Shown: positions 1-4,994 of the stretch, in pieces
Position numbering within the stretch: position 1 is the first letter of the stretch
Layout of the letters: every line of letters starts with the position of its first letter
Assembly (NCBI GenBank): GCA_039922955.1
Contig: JBDTDR010000042.1
Location: forward strand, 1-9,619
Direction of reading: 5' to 3'
Source of the DNA: Tumulicola sp039922955
GTDB taxonomy: Bacteria > Vulcanimicrobiota > Vulcanimicrobiia > Vulcanimicrobiales > Vulcanimicrobiaceae
DNA: 9,619 nt
Translations under genes and position numbers: made by a program
The notes under the pieces: model-generated
The model's database searches: none
Seen by the model: the letters and a program-made list of their open reading frames with translations, nothing else
What the model was told of the DNA's origin: nothing

Positions 1-2
1 CG

Positions 3-956
3 TGGAACGGCAAATACCGCCGGCCGGAAGATCTCACGACGCCGAATTTTCAGGTACCGATGAAAACCGATCTGTTATGGGTCTACGAAGGGATGAATCA
101 ATACCTGGGGGACATTCTCTCGTTCCGATCGGGCATTCGCGAGCCCAAGCAATATCCGGAATATCTCGCCACGGTGTACGCCGATATGGATACGGAGTCC
201 GGCCGCTCGACGACGCCGATCATCGACCTTACGACCGGCGCGCCCTACTTTTACCTCGCGCGCGGAATCTATGGATCGATTCGCCGCAGCGCCGGAGACT
301 TCTACACCGAAGGCGAGCTGGTGTGGCTCGACGCCGACACGATCATCCGAGCACGCTCGCACAACACCCGTTCCCTCGACACGTTCCTGCATCGCTTTAC
401 CGAGCCGGCAACGACGGGTCCGATAACCGTAACGTACACGCGCGAACAAATCGAGCAGCTGCTCGACGGCGTCGAGCCGTACGACTGGCACGCGTTCTTC
501 GACAAGTACGTCTACCATCCGTCGCTTCACCCCCCGACCGACGAACTCGAACGCGCCGGCTGGAAGCTCGCCTACACGTCCAAGCCCAACGAATTCATCG
601 AAGCCGGCCAGGCTTCCGACCACGAGATCTCCGGCTGGTATTCCTATGGCGCGAACATCTCCGCCAAGGGAACCGTGCGCGACGTGCGCACCGACTCGCC
701 GGCGTGGAAAGCCGGGCTCGTGCCGGGCATGTCGATTCTGGCGGTCAACGGACAAGAGTTCGGGCCCGACGTCCTCGAGTACGCGCTCAAAAAGGCGCAG
801 CACTCGAACGCGCCGATCGGGCTGATCGTGTCGCAGACCGGCTGGTTTCAAACGCTCGCGCTGGACTATCACGACGGAATCCGGTATCCACACCTGGAGC
901 GCATCGAAGGCACGCCCGACATGCTGGCCTCGATCGCCGCGCCTCACGCGAAGTAA
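3..956 (+). CDS. M61-family metallopeptidase with C-terminal PDZ domain (5' partial)
   Basis: Partial gene: the open frame runs in from the left edge and gives 317 residues ending at TAA 954-956. The first visible residues (WNGKYRRPEDL) match the stretch that directly follows the HExxH zinc motif in M61 (glycyl aminopeptidase-like) peptidases, so HExxH itself lies just outside the window. The motif LLWVYEGMNQYLG at residues 24-37 carries the Glu (residue 29) that serves as the third zinc ligand in the family. Later landmarks are FYTEGELVWL and SLDTFLHRF, typical of the helical domain. A PDZ domain occupies about residues 213-279 (GTVRDV..SPAWKAGLVPGMSILAVNG). The ATG at position 60 is internal and not the real start. 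M61 enzymes are usually exported, but the N-terminus cannot be seen here. It is convergent with the HAF-repeat gene. Family assignment is firm; the substrate is unknown. Confidence 0.9.
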   Translation, partial: WNGKYRRPEDLTTPNFQVPMKTDLLWVYEGMNQYLGDILSFRSGIREPKQYPEYLATVYADMDTESGRSTTPIIDLTTGAPYFYLARGIYGSIRRSAGDFYTEGELVWLDADTIIRARSHNTRSLDTFLHRFTEPATTGPITVTYTREQIEQLLDGVEPYDWHAFFDKYVYHPSLHPPTDELERAGWKLAYTSKPNEFIEAGQASDHEISGWYSYGANISAKGTVRDVRTDSPAWKAGLVPGMSILAVNGQEFGPDVLEYALKKAQHSNAPIGLIVSQTGWFQTLALDYHDGIRYPHLERIEGTPDMLASIAAPHAK

Positions 957-966
957 TCCCGTCGGC

Positions 967-1032
967 CATAGCATGCAAAACGTGGGACGCTCGTCAGTGT
1001 TTGATGACGGTGCTATGCAGCCCTGGAGGCTG
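967..1032. other. Hairpins in the convergent spacer (possible terminator)
   Basis: The 200-nt gap between the M61 stop and the HAF-repeat stop (957-1156) contains nested inverted repeats. CATAGCA (967-973) pairs with TGCTATG (1011-1017). Inside it, CGTCA (992-996) pairs with TGACG (1005-1009). A further small hairpin joins CAGCC (1018-1022) to GGCTG (1028-1032). The position between two convergent genes suits a bidirectional 3'-end structure, but no T tract follows on either strand, so it is not a classical intrinsic terminator. No convincing gene lies in the gap. Confidence 0.35.
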
Positions 1033-1156
1033 ACCGCTCATCAGAAGGCTGATTATTTGAACGATGGCCGCGCCGACGACGAATGCGATCGGCAGCAGCG
1101 GAAGTCCCGCTACGGCGAGCAGCGCGCGAGTAGAGGCGCAGCGTCGGTCGGAAGCG

Positions 1157-2384
1157 TTACTTTGCCTGGGATACGCTGGCGGTCCGCAGATTGCCCTGGC
1201 CACTCGGAAGCGCCAGAAACGCGGGACTGCCGCCGGTTTTCGCATCGTTCGCAGCGCCGACAACCCATCCGCGGTCGTTGATGTATCCGCCGTAGGTAAG
1301 GTAGTACGGCGAGTGCGGATCTCGAAGGAGATTGAGATCGGTCATCGAGCCGTTTTGCCAAATGAACGCGCGGCAATTCCCCTTCGCATCGCACGATTGC
1401 CCGACGACCTGGCCCTTGTTGTTGATACCCAACGCGACGCTTAGAACGTCGCCCGGCAACGTACCGAGATCGGCCATCGAGCCGCGTTGCCACAGAAAGG
1501 CATGAAAGGTGTTATCTCCAGGCAGGTCCGCGAACCCAACCACCTGACCGCGGTCGTTGATCGCCAAAGCCGCGTTACCCGTTTTACCTCCTAAGCGGCC
1601 CAGATCGATCGCCGAACCGGTTTGCCATAGGACGGCGTGGGCCGTGCCGTACAAGTTGTTAAAGGGTGGCCCGCATGGACCCGACGCGCCTACGACCTGT
1701 CCGCTATTGTTGACCGCCGCTGCTTGCGAGACCGTATCACCGTCAATCGGCGGCAGCGTTGCCGTGGTGCCATTCCGCTGCCAAATAACCGCGTAGAAGT
1801 CGAGTTTCTGTCTGCCGGCGCAGCTTGGATCTTGCACCGAATTTTCCGCGGCGCCGACCACGTCACCGCGGTTGTTCACCCCGGTAGCCGCGGCGTTGTT
1901 GCCCCCGAGCGTTGGAAGCGGCGTCATCACATTGTTCCGCCACCGGAATCCGATACAGATATGACGCGTATGAAAGTGGCAAAAGTCTTCGTGGAGCAGA
2001 TCTGATTGCAAGACCTCCGAGAGGCCGGCGATTTCGCCCCGGTTCCCCCGTCACCGGCCAGTAAACGGCGCTATTGGGGCCGCCGAGCGTGCCAAGATCG
2101 ATTTTCTGCCCGTTCGACCAAAGCGCGGCGTGCACGGTTTTGTTTCCCTTGAGGTTCGCGTATCCCGTGATCCAACCGCGATCGTTGACGCCGTTGGCTT
2201 GGGCCGCGTTCCCGCCCAGGGAACCGAGGCCGATGACGTCGTAGTGCGTTAAGCCGCTCGGGGCGGGTGCGCTCGATCCTGTTTGCGCGCTACTCCGTTC
2301 GACCGCGCCGGGCGGGTTTAGCGGCGATTGTAGATTGCTGCAACCTCCGACCACCTTCGGCGGCCATACCCCTCGCTGCCACAT
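1157..2384 (-). pseudogene. HAF-repeat (extracellular repeat) protein, split by one frameshift
   Basis: Two minus-strand frames join into one HAF-repeat protein. The first frame (from ATG 2382-2384) ends its family similarity at DLGTLGGPNSAVYWPVT. The second resumes at GEIAGLSEVLQSDLL and runs to TAA 1157-1159. The break lies at the run of five C on the plus strand (2045-2049); dropping one base reads WPVTGNRGEIAGLSE and gives 408 codons in phase. About six units of 40-50 residues follow the pattern 'A-x-LW-x-x-G-x-x-x-x-LG-x-LGG ... INDRGQVVG', as in the TIGR02913 HAF repeat. These proteins are usually secreted and of unknown function. The N-terminus is odd: there is no clear hydrophobic signal, only a lipobox-like VVGGCSN at residues 11-17. 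A TTG at 2409-2411 is an alternative start, and neither start has a good ribosome site. It may be a decayed gene, an assembly indel or a switching tract. Confidence 0.8.
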
Positions 2385-2420
2385 CGTAACACCGTGCGAT
2401 TCACCCACCAAGCGGGCATT

Positions 2421-2437
2421 GGGGTCTAAAAGACCCC
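2421..2437. promoter_or_regulatory. Perfect 7-bp palindrome with 3-nt centre, possible operator
   Basis: GGGGTCT-AAA-AGACCCC is a perfect inverted repeat. It lies 37 bp upstream of the HAF-repeat ATG and about 170 bp upstream of the DUF4160 start, in the divergent intergenic region 2385-2605. No T run follows on either strand, so a regulator site or mRNA 5' hairpin is likelier than a terminator. The role is inferred only. Confidence 0.35.
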
Positions 2438-2474
2438 AAAGAACGGGTCACGTTTCGCTACAATTACTTCTTTC

Positions 2475-2497
2475 TTGGGATGGCCGGGACTCGAACC
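2475..2497. repeat. 23-bp direct repeat, copy of the tRNA-Leu 3' end (distal att-like site)
   Basis: Positions 2475-2497 are identical to 3328-3350, which covers the 3' acceptor strand, the 3' half of the T stem, the T loop and two bases of the 5' T stem of tRNA-Leu. The two copies are in the same orientation and 853 bp apart. The T stem cannot form here because the bases preceding the T loop on the minus strand (TGAGG) do not pair with CCCGG. This is therefore a fragment and not a second tRNA. A displaced tRNA 3' end in direct repeat is the classic footprint of site-specific integration. Confidence 0.8.
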
Positions 2498-2570
2498 TCA
2501 CCGCTCCCTTCCGCGAGGAGCGCAACCTTGGCGCCGTCCTCGACCTTGCGGCGCGAACTGCCGCGGAGCC

Positions 2571-2599
2571 TTGAAACTCAATGGCGTTTGGGTTATATT
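2571..2599 (+). promoter_or_regulatory. Sigma70-like promoter for the DUF4160-DUF2442 pair
   Basis: TTGAAA (2571-2576) and TATATT (2594-2599) are separated by exactly 17 nt, a near-consensus housekeeping promoter in otherwise GC-rich DNA. The -10 box ends 6 nt before the GTG start at 2606, so transcription is predicted to begin at or next to the start codon. That implies a leaderless mRNA. Confidence 0.7.
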
Positions 2600-2605
2600 A
2601 CCGAA

Positions 2606-2860
2606 GTGAGCACCGTGCGTGTCGGGAGCGTTATTTTCCAGTTGTTCCCCTACGATCACGAGCCACGGCATGTCCACGCATTGTACGCGGGGATCGAAGT
2701 CGTCATCGATCTGCTCGACGATCGGACGGTAGCGCTGTCGGATCGGGTTGGTGCGATCGCGCCCGCAAACGCAAAGCGGAGCGACGTGAAGAAAGTGCTG
2801 CAGGTCGCGCGAGACCATTTTGACGACCTCGTCGCGGCCTGGGAGAAGATGCATCCATGA
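2606..2860 (+). CDS. DUF4160 protein (probable partner of DUF2442)
   Basis: This small protein of 84 residues has the DUF4160 pattern: an N-terminal strand (VRVGSVIFQLFPYDHE), the signature P20-R-H22-V-H24, then IEVVIDLLDDRTVAL and a C-terminal helix ending DHFDDLVAAWEKMH. The frame is open further left, but that stretch starts inside the tRNA-derived repeat and matches nothing in the family. GTG 2606 gives the normal family length and sits 6 nt after the -10 box; GTG 2615 is a second option. The stop overlaps the next gene (ATGA). DUF4160 is often found beside DUF2442, and such pairs have been proposed as toxin-antitoxin-like modules. If that holds here, this would be the toxin-side candidate, but no activity can be read from the sequence. 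No ribosome site is present, consistent with leaderless translation. Confidence 0.88.
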   Translation: MSTVRVGSVIFQLFPYDHEPRHVHALYAGIEVVIDLLDDRTVALSDRVGAIAPANAKRSDVKKVLQVARDHFDDLVAAWEKMHP

Positions 2861-3288
2861 CCAAAAGGGCGCGCGTCCTCACGGCGGACGCGGAGATCGA
2901 CGCAGCGATTGCATTAGCGAACCTGCGGGAGCGTTACCGTCCGAAAGCCGTTGCCGCGGAGTATCGGACAAAGGAGGGCGTTGTTGCAATCAAGCTCGCA
3001 TCTGGCGTCGAGCTAGTGATTCCGCGCAAGCTGCTGCAAGGCTTAGAAAATGCGACGCCTGAACAGGCCGCGGGGGTGGAAATTTTGGGACCCGGTACAA
3101 GCCTTCATTGGAAGGCGCTCAATGTCGACCATTATGTGCCGAGCCTGATCGAGGGCATCTTCGGAAACCGCCGCTGGATGAGCGAGCTCGGCAAGCGCGG
3201 CGGAGCGGTGCGCAGCGAAGCGAAGACGCAGGCGGCACGCAAAAATGGCCAAAAAGGTGGCCGGCCGCGAAAACGCACCGCTGCATAA
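2857..3288 (+). CDS. DUF2442 protein with basic C-terminal tail (antitoxin-like)
   Basis: 143 residues from ATG 2857, overlapping the DUF4160 stop by 4 nt, so translation is probably coupled. A purine run, GGGAGAAG, at 2841-2848 may help initiation. Residues 1-28 form a short helical lead. The DUF2442 core is about 29-103 (RPKAVAAEYRTKEGVVAIKL, VELVIPRKLLQGL, LHWKALNVDHYVPSLIEGIFG). The tail 106-140 (WMSELGKRGGAVRSE ... GQKGGRPRK) is rich in Gly, Lys and Arg, as in DUF2442 proteins that end in a nucleic-acid-binding-like extension. DUF2442 has been proposed as the antitoxin side of small two-gene modules; autoregulation of the promoter at 2571-2599 would fit. Function is inferred from family and context only. 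The gene ends 39 nt before the tRNA-derived repeat. Confidence 0.88.
   Translation: MTKRARVLTADAEIDAAIALANLRERYRPKAVAAEYRTKEGVVAIKLASGVELVIPRKLLQGLENATPEQAAGVEILGPGTSLHWKALNVDHYVPSLIEGIFGNRRWMSELGKRGGAVRSEAKTQAARKNGQKGGRPRKRTAA
3241..3262 (-). terminator. Weak intrinsic terminator candidate downstream of tRNA-Leu
   Basis: Read on the minus strand, GGCCA-CCTTTT-TGGCC is a 5-bp stem followed by ATTTTT, about 67 nt past the tRNA 3' end. It could end the long operon-tRNA transcript. It lies inside the DUF2442 coding region (the KNGQKGG stretch), so the match may simply reflect the Lys/Gly codons there. The stem is short. Confidence 0.3.
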
Positions 3289-3327
3289 CGCATACTCCGT
3301 CGCGATGCTTCGCTCAGGATGGCAACT

Positions 3328-3350
3328 TTGGGATGGCCGGGACTCGAACC
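3328..3350. repeat. 23-bp direct repeat, tRNA-proximal copy (att-like core)
   Basis: This is the second copy of the repeat at 2475-2497. All but its first base lies inside tRNA-Leu, covering the 3' acceptor strand, the T loop and most of the T stem. Identity stops exactly where the 5' strand of the T stem continues, so only the tRNA 3' end was duplicated. T-loop-to-3'-end cores are typical of tRNA-targeting integrases. Confidence 0.8.
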
Positions 3351-3412
3351 CGGACGACCTTTCGGACTGCAGATTTTAAGTCTGCTGTGTCTACCGATTC
3401 CACCACCATCCC
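3329..3412 (-). tRNA. tRNA-Leu (UAA anticodon)
   Basis: An 84-nt class II tRNA folds completely. The acceptor stem is GGGATGG (3406-3412) with CCATCCC (3330-3336) and discriminator A (3329). The D arm contains GGTAGACAC. The anticodon stem is GCAGA/TCTGC with loop CTTAAAA, giving anticodon TAA. A 15-nt variable arm (AGTCCGAAAGGTCGT) precedes the T arm CCGGG-TTCGAGT-CCCGG. The long variable arm and A73 fit leucine. CCA is not encoded. The 5' end lies only 3 nt after the DUF2630 stop on the same strand, so the tRNA is probably cut from the 3' end of the operon mRNA by RNase P. Its 3' end is duplicated at 2475-2497. Confidence 0.97.
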
Positions 3413-3415
3413 GTC

Positions 3416-3658
3416 CTACTGACGATAGTGTTCGACGGTTCCTTCGGAACGCAGATGCGCGGCGTTGGGATCTTGTCCGGCGCTCTTGCGCGCTCGGCGC
3501 TGGCGCAGCAGATCCCAAAACTGGTCGAGCTGCACCTCGAGCGATTCAAGACGCGCGTGATCGTCGGGCGTCAACGTGCCTTTGTCGCCGTGTTCGAGCA
3601 AACGGTGCTCCTCGGCCACGAGCTGTTCGATGTGCTCGCGAATCTGCGTGTCGTCCAT
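3416..3658 (-). CDS. DUF2630 family protein
   Basis: 80 residues, the usual size for DUF2630. The start MDDTQIREHIEQLVAEEHRL and the core LESLEVQLDQFWDLLRQRRA, followed by AGQDPNAA, are characteristic of the family. It is highly charged and almost wholly helical, with no membrane segment; the pattern suggests a short helical hairpin or coiled coil. The molecular role of the family is unknown. ATG 3656-3658 shares one base with the stop of the Ppx/GppA gene (TAATG). A GGGGG run 8 nt upstream of the ATG could act as the ribosome site but is locked in a hairpin (3666-3686), so expression probably depends on translation of the upstream gene. tRNA-Leu follows 3 nt after the stop. Confidence 0.92.
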   Translation of the reverse strand: MDDTQIREHIEQLVAEEHRLLEHGDKGTLTPDDHARLESLEVQLDQFWDLLRQRRARKSAGQDPNAAHLRSEGTVEHYRQ

Positions 3659-4638
3659 TACTGAAGCCCCCTTTGCGTTTGGGGGCCTGCGCGCCGCGGT
3701 GGCCGTACTCCTGCCGGCGATCCGGCAGCGTCGCGCTGCTGCAGCAAGTACCCCATCAGCAGGTCCGACGTCGTGGCGACGGCTGCGTCGAGGTTAACGA
3801 GATCGAGCGCCGCATCCAGCACGATGATGCCGCCCGGCAGGATGTCGGCGCGCTGCACCATCATGCCCACCATGGTTTTGCGTTCTTCGAGGCCCGTCGC
3901 GCAAAGCCGCATCAGCACCTCTTGCAGATTCGCGCGGGTGAGCGGGTACGCATCGATCGTTCCTTTTCGCGCGCGAACGATCGCGGCCGTCGTCGTGGCC
4001 GTACCGCCGGCGAACGCGACACGTTCGACCGCATCGCATTCGCGTAACGGTGCCAGTGCTTCGCGCGCAACCGCGCGAGCCCGTTCGATCGCGGCCGGCT
4101 CGACGACGCCGTCGCGCCCAGCCAGAGCTGGAACCTCCTCGGTGAGGCGGACCGCGCCGATCTCACAGGAGAGCGCGCGTTCCGGCGTCGTGCTCGTTCC
4201 CAAGGCATATTCCGTGCTACCGCCGCCGGCGTCGACGACGCCGACGCGTTCGCCGCGCAACGCGCCCAGAGCCGCGATCCCCCCGCGATACGACGCCCGA
4301 GCCTCCTCGTCGCCCGAAAGCACGCGCATCGAAACGCCCAGGAGGTCGCGCGCGCGCCCCAAGAACTCGTCCCCGTTCTCGGCCCGCCGCAGCGCGCTGG
4401 TCGCGATGCCGAACAACCGCACGTAATGCCCGCGGACGCTACGCTGCAGCGCGCCAATCGCGTCGAGCGTGCGGCGCATCGGTTCTTCGCCGAGCCGCCC
4501 GCTCTCGCCTAAACCTTCTCCGATACGCGTGCCGATCGTGCGCGCCAGACCGACGCGCGGTACCTCCGGCGCGACGTCGGCTAAGAGCACGCGCGTCGAG
4601 TTGGTCCCCACCGAGATCACGGCGTAGCGCTTCGACAC
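3658..4638 (-). CDS. Ppx/GppA family phosphatase (exopolyphosphatase-like)
   Basis: 326 residues from GTG 4636-4638, overlapping the upstream stop by one base (TAGTG). Members hydrolyse polyphosphate or pppGpp and belong to the ASKHA (actin-like ATPase) fold. Landmarks: phosphate-1 motif ISVGTNSTRVLLAD (8-21), IATSALRRAENGDEFL (78-93), LSGDEEA (107-113) with the expected catalytic glutamate, phosphate-2 motif VVDAGGGSTEYALG (134-147), AFAGGTATT (208-216) and RADILPGG (263-270). The length matches short, single-module Ppx/GppA proteins without a C-terminal HD domain. The oddity is that the phosphate-1 motif normally has Asp (DxGTNS/DxGSNS) and here has Ser9. The acidic residue at this place binds metal in the superfamily, so activity may be altered. 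The last ~17 residues (from GVRPPRRAG) look like an unstructured tail. Substrate cannot be decided between polyphosphate and pppGpp. Confidence 0.92.
   Translation of the reverse strand: MSKRYAVISVGTNSTRVLLADVAPEVPRVGLARTIGTRIGEGLGESGRLGEEPMRRTLDAIGALQRSVRGHYVRLFGIATSALRRAENGDEFLGRARDLLGVSMRVLSGDEEARASYRGGIAALGALRGERVGVVDAGGGSTEYALGTSTTPERALSCEIGAVRLTEEVPALAGRDGVVEPAAIERARAVAREALAPLRECDAVERVAFAGGTATTTAAIVRARKGTIDAYPLTRANLQEVLMRLCATGLEERKTMVGMMVQRADILPGGIIVLDAALDLVNLDAAVATTSDLLMGYLLQQRDAAGSPAGVRPPRRAGPQTQRGLQ
3666..3686 (-). promoter_or_regulatory. Hairpin masking the DUF2630 ribosome site
   Basis: On the minus strand GCCCCC (3686-3681), nine loop bases and GGGGGC (3671-3666) form a 6-bp all-GC stem. 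The 3' arm contains the only purine-rich Shine-Dalgarno-like run (AAAGGGGG) ahead of the DUF2630 ATG, at 8-nt spacing. The hairpin lies wholly inside the last codons of the Ppx/GppA gene, so ribosomes finishing that gene would open it. The structure is visible; the coupling role is inferred. Confidence 0.45.
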
Positions 4639-4994
4639 TAGGTTTGGTGCTTGGATTCAAAGAGTGCGGCGCGCCGCTTTTTGTGCAAAAAATGGCGGTC
4701 GGCGGCGGGCACGCCGTCGGGCGCCTCCCATTCTCGCGTGCTTTTCAAATAGGAAGCGATCTGTTCGTCGAGTTCCTCGTCGCGAATCTGCGGGGCCAGG
4801 ACGACTACCGGTCGCCGGCCGTCTCGCCGAAGCTCGAAAGCGAGGTCCTTGTGGTGCGCGAGCGAGCGCTGATACTGGGCTCGGTGCGAATCGACGTCGG
4901 ATGCCGCTGCGGTGGCAATATCCCCGTTTTCTAACCGGACGGTTGCGCCATACGCGTTAAGATTGATGACGATTCCGTCGATCGATTCGCTCAC
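4638..4994 (-). CDS. S1-like (OB-fold) small protein, hypothetical
   Basis: 118 residues from GTG 4992-4994; the start overlaps the upstream stop (GTGA). Residues 5-34 (IDGIVINLNAYGATVRLENG) follow the first strands of an S1 RNA-binding domain, where the usual pattern is 'G-x-V-x-x-x-x-x-F/Y-G-A-x-V-x-L-x-x-G'. Residues 50-67 (DLAFELRRDGRRPVVVLAP) could complete a small barrel. The C-terminal half (71-118) is charged and helical and ends in a basic patch, HFLHKKRRAA. There is no signal peptide or membrane segment. It sits between a division-type protein and the Ppx/GppA phosphatase in a tightly overlapping operon and is very likely expressed. I do not recognise a named family; an RNA-binding role is inferred from the S1-like strand pattern alone. 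Confidence 0.8.
   Translation of the reverse strand: MSESIDGIVINLNAYGATVRLENGDIATAAASDVDSHRAQYQRSLAHHKDLAFELRRDGRRPVVVLAPQIRDEELDEQIASYLKSTREWEAPDGVPAADRHFLHKKRRAALFESKHQT

Larger units (their letters stand above)
2475..3350. mobile_element. Putative mini-island at tRNA-Leu carrying the DUF4160-DUF2442 pair
   Basis: The arrangement is an intact tRNA-Leu, then cargo on the 3' side of the tRNA, then a second copy of the tRNA 3' end. This is the order left by tyrosine-recombinase elements. The interval between the repeats is about 830 bp and encodes only two small genes; no integrase, excisionase or transposase is present. The cargo looks less GC-rich than the operon to its right and reads on the opposite strand. 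It could be the remnant of a larger island after deletion, a small element mobilised in trans, or a tRNA-fragment duplication unrelated to integration. The repeat is directly visible; mobility is inferred. Confidence 0.5.

Noticed and set aside
75..974. A 299-codon minus-strand frame opposite the peptidase
   Set aside because: The composition (Arg, Val, Gly) is typical of an antisense shadow in GC-rich DNA, and it has no recognisable domain.
2..1033. A 343-codon frame on the plus strand overlapping the peptidase gene
   Set aside because: It is Arg-rich and low in complexity, with no family features; it is the +1 shadow of the M61 peptidase, whose frame has clear motifs.
2475..2560. A second complete tRNA gene
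   Set aside because: Only the T loop, the 3' T strand and the acceptor 3' strand are present. The 5' T-stem strand is mismatched and no anticodon arm or matching acceptor 5' strand follows.
2480..2605. Extending the DUF4160 gene to an ATG at 2480
   Set aside because: That ATG lies inside the tRNA-derived repeat and upstream of the promoter at 2571-2599, and the extra residues match nothing in DUF4160.
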